From the NCBI GenBank assembly GCA_031549685.1, contig JAVBPG010000008.1, positions 1 through 64,000 of the forward strand: a stretch of DNA of 64,000 nucleotides, read 5' to 3'. The position numbers and the translations under genes are program-made. Source of the stretch: JAITMY01 sp031549685. GTDB taxonomy: Bacteria > Bacteroidota > Bacteroidia > Bacteroidales > UBA932. Every line of letters begins with the position of its first letter. Positions within the stretch are counted from its first letter, which is position 1. Under the pieces are notes generated by a model that saw nothing but the letters and a program-made list of their open reading frames with translations, was not told the DNA's origin and did not search any database. Below are positions 43,529-54,500 of the stretch, in pieces.

Positions 43529-45067
43529 CTACTTCTTCCCTTTTGTTATCAAGTCAAAATTGTCGGTGCGGAATGGCGTGGCGGGAAAACCGTTTTTATT
43601 GAAAAAGTTGGCATCTGTCCAGTTGCTCCAGCCGTAGCGCACGGCCACGGGTTTGCTTACGCCATCGGCCCAAACCTTAAGTTGAGAACCCTCGATGGCT
43701 GCTTGCGCCGGCACAAATTTTTTATCGCTTCCGCAAATGGTAAATCCCTTCAGCACCTCGCTATTCTGTGTGCTTAAACCATTGCCTACATGTGTAAAAT
43801 CAAGGTAAGCAGCATTTCCCTTTACGCTAATGCTTTTGTACACGGGGCCGCTGTACTCAATGTTTTTGCCGTAAACGGTAGCCAAGGCGGCATCGGCCAG
43901 GCGCAAGCCCACAGGCTCTTTGTACGTGGGGTGAATATCATCTTTTTCGCCCACGTCAATGGATACCGCCATCGCCGTATTTTTTACGTTTTGCCAAGCC
44001 ATCAGCTGTGCCTCACGCAGCTCCGCCCAGTTTGGACCTGTGTAGTTGGGGTGGTCGTAGTTGGCCAACTGCACAAACAAAAAAGGCAAATTTGGATTGC
44101 GAAAATCTTTACGCCACAAGTTAATTAGCGCAGGGAATAGCGTGCGGTACTGCTCGGCGCGTGGCGCGTTGGCCTCGCCCTGATACCAGATTGCACCCGC
44201 AAAAGTGTAGGGAATAATGCGCGCCAGCATGTTTTCGTATAAGCCCACCGGACGCTTGGGGTTGTATGGCCCCATGGGCTCCGCCGGACGTTTGATATCC
44301 TTCTCGCCACGCTTTTCGGCGGCTTTAAATTCGCGCAGGGCGGTGTTGTAATCGCTCCACTCTTTTTCAACTCCAGCTTCGCCCAAGTTGTCCACTATTT
44401 TTTGGTAGCGGGTAAGTATGGGCACAAAGTCGGGGTTGTTTTCGAGCGAGGCGCGCGTCATCCACGCTTCGGCGGGCGTGCCGCCCTTGTAGCAGCACAC
44501 AATGCCCACGGGAACGCCCAACTCCGCTTGCAATTTTTTTGCAAAAAAGTAGCCCGCGGCGCTCATTACGCCAACATTTTCCGAGGTGGCGTTACGCCAA
44601 ACCATGAGGCTGTCTTTTACTTTCATGCCCTTGTAGTACACGTAGGGCACCATCATAAATTTGATGCTGGCGTTGCTGGCCTCGGCAATGTGGCGTTCGC
44701 TTTCGTGGTTTTGGTCGAGCCTGAAGGCCATGTTGGATTGCCCTCCGGCAAGCCATACTTCGCCTACGTAAACGTTGTCCAGCTGCTCCGTTGCGTTTTT
44801 GGTCGATACCGAAAGCGCGAACGGTCCCCCGGCGGTAAGCTTGCTCAGCGTAGCTTCCCAGCGTCCGTTTTTATCGGTTTTGGCTTTTACGGTTTGCCCC
44901 TGCATGCTCAGCGTAACCTCGTCTTTGGGCTGTGCGCTGCCCCAAAGTGTAACCACCGTGTTGCGCTGTAGCACCATGTTTTCGGAGAAGCAGGGGGCAA
45001 GCAAACTTTGTGCCCGCACAGCGAACGAGCACAAGGTAAGGAGGAGTATGAAGGGTAGTTTTCTCAT
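43529..45067 (-). CDS. Secreted SASA-family acetylesterase
   Basis: 512 aa from MRKLPFILLLTLCSFAVRA, a signal peptide. Sialate-O-acetylesterase-like SGNH hydrolase: Ser111 in LAGGQSNMAF, IWYQGEANAPRAEQY near 293, and the Asp376-x-x-His379 pair in GEKDDIHPTYK. No sorting domain or lipobox, so probably periplasmic. It starts 4 bp after the TIG lipoprotein gene, which places it in the susCD operon. An ATG 9 codons earlier would overlap the lipoprotein gene and lies before the signal peptide. Sialic acid genes are absent, so acetylated alginate is the better substrate guess. Confidence 0.9.
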   Translation of the reverse strand: MRKLPFILLLTLCSFAVRAQSLLAPCFSENMVLQRNTVVTLWGSAQPKDEVTLSMQGQTVKAKTDKNGRWEATLSKLTAGGPFALSVSTKNATEQLDNVYVGEVWLAGGQSNMAFRLDQNHESERHIAEASNASIKFMMVPYVYYKGMKVKDSLMVWRNATSENVGVMSAAGYFFAKKLQAELGVPVGIVCCYKGGTPAEAWMTRASLENNPDFVPILTRYQKIVDNLGEAGVEKEWSDYNTALREFKAAEKRGEKDIKRPAEPMGPYNPKRPVGLYENMLARIIPYTFAGAIWYQGEANAPRAEQYRTLFPALINLWRKDFRNPNLPFLFVQLANYDHPNYTGPNWAELREAQLMAWQNVKNTAMAVSIDVGEKDDIHPTYKEPVGLRLADAALATVYGKNIEYSGPVYKSISVKGNAAYLDFTHVGNGLSTQNSEVLKGFTICGSDKKFVPAQAAIEGSQLKVWADGVSKPVAVRYGWSNWTDANFFNKNGFPATPFRTDNFDLITKGKK

Positions 45068-45071
45068 TTTG

Positions 45072-46679
45072 TTATAGCGTAATATCAATTGCACCTAAAT
45101 CGGTTCGCACCCTGTCCGAGATAAAAAAGTTGCTAACGTTTGATTCGATAATTTCGGTTGTTCCGTCGCTTTTGGTGGTGCGCACCCTGATGCGGATTTC
45201 CTCTATGTTGCCGCGGTAAAACGCATCCTGCACCTCCGTTGACTCAATGGGGCCATAGGTTGAGCTGCCGGTTTTGTACGTTGCATCGCCTAAGCGAATG
45301 GCTACCAACTTCCATTTAGTTTGCCCGCTGCCGGTTTGCATGCCGGCGGTGTAGGTTGAGTTGCCCACGGCAGCGCGGTATCCGTTCGAGAAGTAGTAGC
45401 CGGCGCTTTGCGAAACGTACAGGTCGAAGGTGGGCGTGGTGCCGTTGGTGTTGGTCCAAAAATGCAGCACCGGCTCACGCAAACTTTTTAAGCTGCTCGC
45501 GGTGGAGGCCGTTACGCAGGCCACGTGGGCAAAGGCAATGCCGCCTGTAACCGTTGCCCCGAGCTTGCGTAAAGAATCGGCGCAGTAGGTTAGCTGCAGG
45601 TGTCCGAATTTTTCGCCGGGAACGGGTGCTTGCAGCGTGTCCACCTGCGTTACCACCTTGTTTACCATGGGCAGCTGATAAATGAGGTACTGCTTATTTT
45701 CGTTAGACGAGCTCACGGATTTGGTAAAGGCCATAGCGTCTGTTACAAAGTTGGCGTAGGTAAGCAGCGAAATGTATGGTGCTGCCGCGGGCAAATCTAC
45801 CATGGTAATGCTTGCGCTCACGGAGCCCGTATTTAACACGTTGGTAAGCGTAAGCGTTTTTGTGCCGGCCGTAATGGTCGTGTTGTACGGGGTTTTCATT
45901 ATCAGCTTAAACTTGTTCGACTCGTTTCGAAATAGCGTAACAGGCTTTCCATCAATGCTTGCGCTGCCCACCAGGTTGAGGTTGTCGCCTGTAATTTCGA
46001 AGCGCTGCGTTAAGGTGGCTTGCGGAGCTGATGATACGGTAATGTTGGGGGCGCTAAGCTGTATGGGGCCTCCGTATGAGGCTATGTGCTCGCCGCCCGA
46101 AATATAGGTGTACCCAAAGCGGGCCGAACCGGTAGGGATAACGGGTACCACCACCCCAATGGAATCCTTGGCCTGGAAAGTGAAGCTGGTGTAAATATCA
46201 ACGCTGTCATTGGCCCTCCGGGGATACCTGAAAAACGGCCGCGCAACTCCAGTGAGGTTTTTGCCTTTTATAATCAGCGTTTCGTTCATGGTGCCCGATG
46301 CCGGAACGCTTGTAATTCTGGGTGCCACGGGATTGTTGACGTTAAAATCGGAGGTTGTTTCGGCGCGTCCAATGGTTCCGCTGATAATCATAAATTTCCC
46401 GCTTTGCAGCCCATCTACTATTTGTACCGTGAGCGATTCGTCGGTCAGCCTGTTTTTGAGGATGTTGATTTTTTTATTCCCCAGGTAAACCGTGTCCACC
46501 AGGCCAAGGTGCTGCCCCCTGATTTCTACAACCGTGCCCGGGGCACCGTTGGAGGGCGAAAAACTCTCAACAACCGGGGCTTTTACCTCGGGGATGCTTA
46601 CGTTAACATCTTCGTTGCACGCCGCAAAAAAAGCGGAGCCCAAAAGCAGCGAAGCTAAATATATGTGTTGCCTTATCAT
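45072..46679 (-). CDS. TIG-domain surface lipoprotein (SusE/F-position glycan-binding protein)
   Basis: 535 aa. Lipoprotein signal with Cys21 (SAFFAAC) followed by acidic NED. At least two or three IPT/TIG domains: VESFSPSNGAPGTVVEIRG (~38-120), RITSVPASGTMNETLIIKG (~125-215) and a third around NITVSSAPQATLTQRFEITG. The last ~230 residues have no recognised domain. Directly downstream of susD (15 bp), it fits a surface glycan-binding protein that presents alginate oligosaccharides to SusCD. Sugar-binding residues cannot be read from the sequence. Confidence 0.85.
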   Translation of the reverse strand: MIRQHIYLASLLLGSAFFAACNEDVNVSIPEVKAPVVESFSPSNGAPGTVVEIRGQHLGLVDTVYLGNKKINILKNRLTDESLTVQIVDGLQSGKFMIISGTIGRAETTSDFNVNNPVAPRITSVPASGTMNETLIIKGKNLTGVARPFFRYPRRANDSVDIYTSFTFQAKDSIGVVVPVIPTGSARFGYTYISGGEHIASYGGPIQLSAPNITVSSAPQATLTQRFEITGDNLNLVGSASIDGKPVTLFRNESNKFKLIMKTPYNTTITAGTKTLTLTNVLNTGSVSASITMVDLPAAAPYISLLTYANFVTDAMAFTKSVSSSNENKQYLIYQLPMVNKVVTQVDTLQAPVPGEKFGHLQLTYCADSLRKLGATVTGGIAFAHVACVTASTASSLKSLREPVLHFWTNTNGTTPTFDLYVSQSAGYYFSNGYRAAVGNSTYTAGMQTGSGQTKWKLVAIRLGDATYKTGSSTYGPIESTEVQDAFYRGNIEEIRIRVRTTKSDGTTEIIESNVSNFFISDRVRTDLGAIDITL

Positions 46680-46694
46680 GGTTTGCTGTAAATT

Positions 46695-48170
46695 TTAGTA
46701 TCCAAAATTCTGAGGAATTTGTATCTCGTTGTTGGTGTCAATCTCGCGTTGAGGAATGGGAAGCAGCAGCTGCCACGCCTGAATATTTTTCATTTTACTG
46801 CGCATGGCATCGTACTCCTTGTTGTAGCCGTTGTAGTGCTGCGCCTCGTTAACGTTAATGTGCGCCTTGATAATGTCCAGCGCCTTGCCCGAGCGCAGCA
46901 TATCAAACCACCGGTCGTTTTCGAAGGCCAGCTCCAAGCGGCGCTCTTTGTAAATCAAATCCATAAAATCGTTGATGGAGGCAATGCTGCCGTAGGTGGT
47001 AGCGCCTGCGCGCGCACGTACCTGGTTTAGCTCCGCCATTCCTGCCGAGGGACCCGCGATGCGCGCCTTGGCCTCGGCGTACATGAGCAGCACATCGGAG
47101 TAGCGTAGCACAGGCCAATCATTTTCGGCATCGTAGCGCGTTTTTACGTACGAAATATATTTTTTGACATACAGGCGGGACGAGCTTCCGGATACATACT
47201 TGCCGATGTTAACCTCGCGGCGGGTATCGCCGGCCTCGTAGCTGCCGTTGAGGTTGGCGGTGGGGCTGTTGAGGCCGCTGCCGCCGCCGTTTACAATATT
47301 GGAGCCGCTGGAGCTGGCCGCAAACCAGTTGGCAAACGATGAGCCCTGGCCAACTCCTCCCGATTTGAAGCGAATGGTAAATACAATTTCGTCGTTTACC
47401 TCGTTGCTGGTCGAAAATACATCGGCGTAGCTGGGGAGCAGGCGGTGGTGGCTGTTGCTGACAACGTCCTCCAGCAAAACCTTGGCCTGCTCTACCGAGT
47501 CGATGGCTAAGTACACTTTGGCCAGCAAAGCCTTGGCAGCCCACGTGGTGGCGCGTCCCACATCTTGCGTGCCGTAGGACGTGGGTAAGCCGCCTCCGGC
47601 AAGCTTAAGGTCGTCGATAATTTGCGCGTAAACCAAGGGAGCCGCTACTCTGTTCTGCAGCTTTGCTTCATCGGGCGTAAGCGATTCGGTAACCAAAAAG
47701 ATGGGACCAAACAGGCGCACCAGGTTAAAAAAGTGGTAGCTGCGCACAAATAGCGCCTCGGCTTGATACTGCATGCGTAGCGTGCTATCCGTTACGTTGG
47801 GCATCTTGGACAATGTCCTGTTGGTGTTATCAATATTTTGGTAGCTGTAGTACCAGTACTCATACACGCTGGGATGCGTGGAGCTCACGGAAAACATATC
47901 GAGGAAATTCAGGTTGAGGTTTTGAGTAGATGTGCTACCGGTGCTGCCTTGTAGCGAGTTGTCGCTGCGCAGCTCGGTCATCATCCACTCGGTTTCGAGC
48001 GGCTTGCGCATACCGGCGTAGCAACCCATTACCAGCGTGTTTACCTCGGCGCTGTTTCGTCCGTAGCTTTCCGCCTCGTACTCCGAGGGGGGTGTTAAAT
48101 CCAGCTCATCGTGGCAGGAGTATACAAGCGATGCAAGCGCGAAAAGGACGATATACTTAAATGCTTTCAT
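46695..48170 (-). CDS. susD: SusD-like outer-membrane lipoprotein
   Basis: 491 aa. Lipobox with Cys19 (LVYSCHDELDLTPP). TPR-containing SusD/RagB fold: NTLVMGCYAGMRKPLE, NRTLSKMPNVTDSTLR, EALFVRSYHFFNLVRLFGPI and the C-terminal VLRYSDVLLMYAEAKAR ... LDLIYKERRLELAFENDRWFDMLRSGK segments. It caps the SusC pore and binds the glycan, here presumably alginate oligosaccharides. 27 bp after susC in the same direction. Confidence 0.95.
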   Translation of the reverse strand: MKAFKYIVLFALASLVYSCHDELDLTPPSEYEAESYGRNSAEVNTLVMGCYAGMRKPLETEWMMTELRSDNSLQGSTGSTSTQNLNLNFLDMFSVSSTHPSVYEYWYYSYQNIDNTNRTLSKMPNVTDSTLRMQYQAEALFVRSYHFFNLVRLFGPIFLVTESLTPDEAKLQNRVAAPLVYAQIIDDLKLAGGGLPTSYGTQDVGRATTWAAKALLAKVYLAIDSVEQAKVLLEDVVSNSHHRLLPSYADVFSTSNEVNDEIVFTIRFKSGGVGQGSSFANWFAASSSGSNIVNGGGSGLNSPTANLNGSYEAGDTRREVNIGKYVSGSSSRLYVKKYISYVKTRYDAENDWPVLRYSDVLLMYAEAKARIAGPSAGMAELNQVRARAGATTYGSIASINDFMDLIYKERRLELAFENDRWFDMLRSGKALDIIKAHINVNEAQHYNGYNKEYDAMRSKMKNIQAWQLLLPIPQREIDTNNEIQIPQNFGY

Positions 48171-48197
48171 AGTAACTTATTTTGCGAATGTGGATTT

Positions 48198-51100
48198 TTA
48201 AAATGTCAAGTCGAGGCCAAATGAAAAGGTGCGGTTGAGCGGAAATGCTCCGCGCTGATATCCGTTTACCAGTGGCGAGGCATATTCGCCGCTGGTAATG
48301 CGCGCCTCGGGGTTTAAGCCGCGGTAGCCATCGCCCATAATGTAAAGCAGGTTGAGCGCCGAGGCGTACACGCGCAGCGACGATAGCCCTATCTTTTGCA
48401 TAATTTTCTTTGGCAATTTATATCCTAAAGTAACCTCGCGCAACGAGATGTATGAGGCATCCTCCATTACGTAGTCGGTAAGCATTTGGTCCACTCCGTT
48501 GGACATGTAGGGGGTTTTTCCATCGCCCGGAAAAGCAGCCGATACCCAGCGGTTGCTGTTGTATGCGCGGTTATATTTTTTAGTTTCGTTGTAGTAAACG
48601 TCCCCGTTGATGAGCTGCCCTCCTTGAGAGCCCTGAAACGAAAAGGATAGGTCAAAGTCTTTGTAGGTAAGCGTGTTGCCCAATCCCCAGGTAAAGTCGG
48701 CAAAGGGAGTGCCCATTGCGGTGCGGTCGTAGGCATCGAGCTTGCCATCGCCATTCACATCTACCACCTTCATGCCGCCGGCCTCCATGGGTACAGAGCT
48801 GAGCTCCTTGTTGATGCCGCTGTTGGCTATTTGCTCATCGCTAAGCCATACGCCATCGGTTTTGTAGCCGAAAAATTGAATGGCAGGTTGACCGACAATG
48901 GCAGCATATATTTCATTGCGTTCGCCGTAGCTGTGCTGGTAGGGTTCGCCGCCAAGCTCCAGCAGCCTGTTTTTATTGATGGCAAAGTTGAAGGAGGTGC
49001 GCCACGTAAAATCTTTTTTGGCAATGTTGTTGCTGCTTACCTCTATCTCTACGCCGTTGTTGCGCACTTTGCCAATGTTGTTCATGTGCTGGTTGTGCCC
49101 TGTAATGCCCATGGCGGCTTGCGCAAACAGGAGCTGCCTTGTGATGGAGTAGTAGTAGTCAAAGGTTAGGGTAATGCGGTTGTTTAAAAATCCGGCATCG
49201 AACCCCGCGTCGTACTCGTTGGTTTGCTCCCAGGTTATCTTCTTGTTGGCCAGCACATCGTTGGTCAGCGATAAGCCGGGCACTATGCTACCCAGCGTAT
49301 AGCTGGCCTTGCTTAGCAGGTTGGCGTACGAGTATGGCGGAATGTTGTTGTTGCCCGTTACGCCGTAGCTTCCGCGCAGCTTCAGCTTCAGCCAGCTGCT
49401 GGCCTCTTGCATAAAGCCTTCGTTAGAAATAACCCATCCGGCCGAAATGGAGGGAAACCAGCCCCACTGTTTGGCTTGCTTGCTGAACATGGAGCTGCCA
49501 TCGGTACGAATGCTGGCCGAGGCCAGGTATTTATCCTTGTAGCTCCAGTTGAGGCGACCAAGGTAGGATATGAGCACATTTTCCACCTTACGGGTGTAGG
49601 TGTTGGCGGCGTTAATTTCGCTTGCCATGTTAATGGTGGTAACCTCATCGCCGGGGAGGTCAATGCCCAGAATACCGGCGGTGTTGGTGCTGGTTTTTTG
49701 AAAGGTGGCACCAGCAAGTACAGTAAAGTCGTGGCTCCCCAACGAGAAAAGGTAGTTGACCGTATTTTCCGAAAGCAGGTCAATCGCCAGCTTGTTGTCG
49801 TAGTCGCTCTCGTTGCTGTTGCCTGCCTGTAGCGAGTTGCGCTGCTTGTAGCCTTCTGTTTCGCTGTAGCCTGTGTGGGTGGAGGCGGTGGTCTTAAGAA
49901 AAAGATTCTTTACAGGCTCCCACTGCAGGTAAACCGAGCCTTGCAGGCGGTAGGTGTACTGGGTTTTGTTTTGCGTTTCCATAACCGACTTGGGGTTGTT
50001 GTTGGCCGATGTTGACGGCGATGGGAAGCGGTCGTTTTCGCTTATCCCGTCAATTACGCTATTCCACTCCTGCCCGTCGGGCAAAACGCCTAAGTACGCA
50101 AGGCTGGAAAAATCGTTGACCTGCGCCCAGTCGCCCACCTTAATGTTGCGCGAAGGGTCCTGGAGGTTGATAAAATCGGCCGATGCCTGCGTGTGCCTTA
50201 CGGGTGAGAATGCATACCAGCGGTAAAAGTCGGTAAAGTTGTTGCCCGGTGTTTCGCGCTTGGTGTAGGTGGGGCTGAGGTTCACACCGAACTTTACGGT
50301 TTTGCTCAAGTTCGCATCCATTTTTGTGCGAAAGTTCAGCTTGTCGTACTGGCTGTGGTACATTATGCCCTGGTCCTGGGAGTAGTTTCCCGAGGCAAAA
50401 TACCTCAGGTCCTTTGTTCCGCCCGATACGCTGAACTGTACGCTGCTAATGGTGGCGGTTTCGCGCAGCGCCTCATCCTGCCAATCGGTTGCCGAGCCCA
50501 GCACGTATTTTTCCAAAACGTAGGCGGCTTTTTCGCCTGATGTGGCGTAGTTGAGCTTGGCTATATCATCCTCCGAGCCTGTACCGCCCATGCCGCTTTG
50601 CCGGCGCATGTCGGCCTCGCTGTAGAGCATGTTGAGGTAGTCCTCCGAGTTCATTACATCGTACTTTTTGTAAATGCTTTTGATGCCTCCGTAGGCCGAA
50701 ACCGAGTATTTGGGCTTGGTAACGTTACCCGACTTGGTGGTAATCATAATTACGCCGTTGGCTCCGCGCGAACCGTAAATGGCGGCCGAGGCGGCATCTT
50801 TCAACACCTCAACCGACTCAACGTCGGCCATGTTGACAAACTGCAAGCCATCGGCAATGGGCAAGCCGTCCACCACCACCAGCGGGTCGCTACCGGCCGA
50901 AATGGAGCCCATGCCGCGAATGCGAATCTGTGCGGCAGCGCCGGCTTCCTGCTCAATGTTTTGAATATTTACACCGGCAATTTTGCCCTGAAGGGCCTGG
51001 TCGAGGTTGGTAACCGGCACGTCGGCAAGGTTATCGCCGTTGTACTTGGAAATGGAGCCTGTAAGGTGCGATTTTTTTTGCACGCCGTAGCCCACCACCA

Positions 51101-51413
51101 CCACTTCGTCCAGCTCTTTTGAGTCGGTAACCAAGACTATATTAAAGCTGTTGCTGCCGGAGTAGGGAGCCCTTGCGCTTTGGTATCCTATGAGGGAAAA
51201 TACAAGGTTGCCGGACTTTGATTTTGACTCAATGCTAAATTTTCCATCAAAGTCGGTCAGTGTGCTGGTGGTGGTGCCGTCAACCATAACGGCAACGCCT
51301 GCCAGCGTGCTGCCGTCAATATCATCAACCACGGTGCCGGTGAGCGTGGTTTGCGCCGACAGCTGTAGGCCGCATGTAAGGAGCAGGAGGCTGAGAGTCG
51401 TTTTTAGCTTCAT
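48198..51413 (-). CDS. susC: SusC-like TonB-dependent transporter
   Basis: 1071 aa. Signal peptide (1-20), carboxypeptidase-regulatory-like domain (22-96), TonB box and plug start LDEVVVVGYGVQKKS (101-115), plug (LDQALQGKIAGVNIQN, then GANGVIMITTKSG), and a C-terminal beta-barrel ending FSFGLDLTF with a terminal Phe. It imports oligosaccharides into the periplasm with TonB energy. First of the susC-susD-TIG-esterase genes; a hairpin terminator lies between it and the 2156-aa gene upstream, so it may be partly uncoupled from it. Confidence 0.96.
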   Translation of the reverse strand: MKLKTTLSLLLLTCGLQLSAQTTLTGTVVDDIDGSTLAGVAVMVDGTTTSTLTDFDGKFSIESKSKSGNLVFSLIGYQSARAPYSGSNSFNIVLVTDSKELDEVVVVGYGVQKKSHLTGSISKYNGDNLADVPVTNLDQALQGKIAGVNIQNIEQEAGAAAQIRIRGMGSISAGSDPLVVVDGLPIADGLQFVNMADVESVEVLKDAASAAIYGSRGANGVIMITTKSGNVTKPKYSVSAYGGIKSIYKKYDVMNSEDYLNMLYSEADMRRQSGMGGTGSEDDIAKLNYATSGEKAAYVLEKYVLGSATDWQDEALRETATISSVQFSVSGGTKDLRYFASGNYSQDQGIMYHSQYDKLNFRTKMDANLSKTVKFGVNLSPTYTKRETPGNNFTDFYRWYAFSPVRHTQASADFINLQDPSRNIKVGDWAQVNDFSSLAYLGVLPDGQEWNSVIDGISENDRFPSPSTSANNNPKSVMETQNKTQYTYRLQGSVYLQWEPVKNLFLKTTASTHTGYSETEGYKQRNSLQAGNSNESDYDNKLAIDLLSENTVNYLFSLGSHDFTVLAGATFQKTSTNTAGILGIDLPGDEVTTINMASEINAANTYTRKVENVLISYLGRLNWSYKDKYLASASIRTDGSSMFSKQAKQWGWFPSISAGWVISNEGFMQEASSWLKLKLRGSYGVTGNNNIPPYSYANLLSKASYTLGSIVPGLSLTNDVLANKKITWEQTNEYDAGFDAGFLNNRITLTFDYYYSITRQLLFAQAAMGITGHNQHMNNIGKVRNNGVEIEVSSNNIAKKDFTWRTSFNFAINKNRLLELGGEPYQHSYGERNEIYAAIVGQPAIQFFGYKTDGVWLSDEQIANSGINKELSSVPMEAGGMKVVDVNGDGKLDAYDRTAMGTPFADFTWGLGNTLTYKDFDLSFSFQGSQGGQLINGDVYYNETKKYNRAYNSNRWVSAAFPGDGKTPYMSNGVDQMLTDYVMEDASYISLREVTLGYKLPKKIMQKIGLSSLRVYASALNLLYIMGDGYRGLNPEARITSGEYASPLVNGYQRGAFPLNRTFSFGLDLTF

Positions 51414-51471
51414 GTTGTTGTGGTGTTAAGCGCTATTTTCTTTTGAGTTTTTACTCTTTTCTGTTACATGT

Positions 51472-51515
51472 AAAAACAGCAAAGCCTTACCACCTCAGGG
51501 CTGATAAGGCTTGCT
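51472..51515 (-). terminator. Hairpin terminator between the 2156-aa gene and susC
   Basis: Minus strand: AGCAAGCCTTATCA (51515-51502) pairs with TGGTAAGGCTTTGCT (51492-51478), then GTTTTT. It lies 14 bp after the stop of the 2156-aa gene. No clear TAnnTTTG promoter was found between here and susC, so read-through or an unrecognised promoter must express susC. Confidence 0.7.
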
Positions 51516-51528
51516 GCTGGCTATGTTG

Positions 51529-54500
51529 CTACTTTATAATTTTTACAGCCATTGTCTTTTTGCTTACAGCGGTAAACTTTACCAAGTACGAGCCTTGATT
51601 TAAGTGGCTAATGTTAATGGTGTTACCAGGTTTGCTTACCGTCATTACCTTGGCTCCGCTCAACGTAAATACTTCTACAAGGTCTATTTCCTCATCGGAG
51701 TTTATCTGCAGGTAGGTGGTGGCGGGGTTGGGATAGGCGGCAACGCTTAGCGTGTTTTTAGCCACAGCGTTGGGCACATCGCCATCGTGCCGTACCGTAA
51801 CTGTCCACGATGCGGGCGAGCCAATAAGCGGTCGCACGGTGTAGGTAACGGGCGAGCTAAAGTCGTTGGCGGTTACGTCAGACTCTTGCTTGTCGGCACC
51901 AATGTAGGCCTCGGCTCCGTACGATAGCGTAAACTTGGCTACAAGGCCGCTGAGGTCGGTTCCGGCGGGCAGGTTCACCGCAATTGTACGGTTGGCCTTA
52001 TTAACGGTTCCTGTCCTGTAGTAGTCTCCGTTAGGATCGCTAACCAGTATTTCGTAGCTCTCAAAATCGCTGCCGGTTTCCTGTACATCGCCTGCGCTTA
52101 CCGCCTCGCTCCACGATAGCGCCAGGCGTAAGCCGCTTATTTTACCTTTTAAAAGAAGGTCTTGCCTCAAAATGCCTACTGCGTAGTTGCCGGTTGAGTT
52201 TGCGTCGGCTGCAGACGTATATGTTTTCCACAGGTTCGATGCTGGCTCTGCTGCTCCCGGTATGGGGTTGCTTGTAATTGCAATGGCAGCGTTAACGCCA
52301 TCGTACCCGTAGGTATACTTGAGCACTATAAGGCTGGTTTGCTTGCGCTCCAGCTCCACGGCCATGTTGTCGGCGGGGGCGTTGCTGGTTTTGGTTGCGG
52401 CAACCAGAATCTTGGTTTTATCGCTGCTTAGTTTAGCCCACACGCGGCCGCGGATGGAGTTGCCCATGGTAGAGCCTTCTACAAATTCAAAGAATTCGCG
52501 CCATGCGGTAGATGCCGTATCGGGGTGGAACATGAAGCAGGCGTATATGCTTCCCGAAGCAAGCTTCTCGGAGGCACTGGCGCCGCTTAGGTAGCGAATG
52601 CCGTCCATGTGCTTGGTAGTGGCATCGCCCAGCTGTACGGACTTGCCTTCGCCCGAGTGAATGTACGGAATGCCTTGCGGATCGTAAGTCAACGCCTCGC
52701 TTGAAATGGTGAGGCCGGGTTCGGCAGCGTCGGCAACCTTTTCACTCGGTGTCCACTTGTATAGCGTAGGCTCGCTGCTGTTGTACTTGGCGTTTTCGTT
52801 GCCCTGCAGCGTGCTTGTGCTGTAGCTAAACGTTTCGGATAGCAGCAGCTCGTCCAGCTGTTTTACGCTGGCGGTAACCGTCCATGTATCCTCTACGTTG
52901 CCGGTTTTGAGCGTGTACACTATGGGTTGCGCGTAGCTGTGCGCCATTGAGGTATCCTGCTTGGTGGTGCCAATATATGCCTCGGCCAGGTCGGATAGCG
53001 TAAAGTTAGCCTTCATTGCGTGGCTCATATCGGTACCATAGGGCAACAGTATGCTCACGGTTTTTGCAGCGGCATCAATAATGCCTGCAACAGCGCCGGT
53101 GGTAGTATCGGCCCATGCGTACACATCTTTAATGCTCCTGTTCTTTATGCCGTAAAAGGTAAATGCAGGACGTGCCGCTTCCTTGAATATTACGTACCAA
53201 TCCTTGGTGTTGCCAGCCGCGGCAGTTACCGTGTACCTAAGCTTGGTGGTGTACGAGAAGTCCTGCGCCGCGCCGCTTGCCGGACTTACCGTTGCTCCGG
53301 TAGATAGCCCAATGGTGGGTACAAGGCCCGTAGTTGCCACAATACCGCCTGTAGTCACAAAAATGGTGTCCTTAACAAACTTGGTGGTGTGCGTAATGCT
53401 TGGTATTACAAAGCTGCGGATGTCGGCCGAGTCGTTGGGCGCTACGGTTACGTTGAGCGTCCATGCTTGTGTAGCGCCGTTTTCGGCTTCCACCACTATG
53501 GTGTTATTGGTGCTTTGCAGCTGCGCCAAAGTGTATGGCGTGTTTAAAATGCAGGTACTTGTTGCATCAAGGGCGGCGCCATCGGATACCAGTACGCTGT
53601 CAACCTTGAGCTGTGCGCTGCCATAGGTAGCGTACTTGAGCGTAACGCCAACCGTATGCGCGGCGGTGTTAATTACCGCGGCCGATTTTTGCACAGCGCT
53701 ACCGTCGGCTTTTTTCATGCTCAGCTTAGTAATATCGTTGCCTGTGCGGGCTACGCTGACGGTTTGGAAGGCCCAGGTGGTGTTATTTGAAATACCCGCG
53801 TAGCTGTTGCCCGAGAGGTCCCGAATAGCCCCGGCCGCTACCAGCACGTGGTATGTTTTAGCTGCTGCAAGGTTGGCGGTGGGCGTTATGGTTACGGTGT
53901 TTCCGTTAATCGTTACTTGCGAGCTTGTTACCGCAATTACATCGTTGGTGGTGCCATCGCTTATGGTAATGTTGCCCGTGCCCTTTTGCACCTTCTCGTT
54001 GAAGGTAAGCGTAAGGGTTGTGGTAAGCGCTACGTTGCTTGCCTCATTTGCGGGAGAGTAGCTGCTTACCGTAGGAGCGGCTTTATCGTCGTACGATGTT
54101 ATTTCTAAGTCGTAAACGTAAATGCTCGAACCGATGTTGTTTTGTATGCGAACTGAGGTGGTGCTGCCAAGGTTGATGTTGTGGCTGTACGGTGAGCACG
54201 TTTTTCCGTTAACCGAAATGGTATCGATAGTTCTCCACTCGGTTTCGCCTTGCTCCTGAATTTGTAAGAGAGCGTGCCTGGGTTGAGGGTCGCTGGAGCC
54301 CGAGTTCGCGTTTAGCGTAAGGGTACCTAAAGTTGGCAAATTACGAAGCTCAATATATCCTTTATTAGTCGAGCCTCCTGATAGTTGCAGGCGACCATTG
54401 CCACAACCGGCGGTGCTTGTGCTGTTAAGGTTGCCGTAGAAGTAGTACAACGTGTCCTTGTAAATACCTTGGCCTATACTTATTAGCTGCTTTTTGATTG

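Noticed and set aside
43529..45067. True sialate O-acetylesterase in sialic acid use
   Set aside because: No sialidase, NanA, NanE or NanK-like gene in the window.
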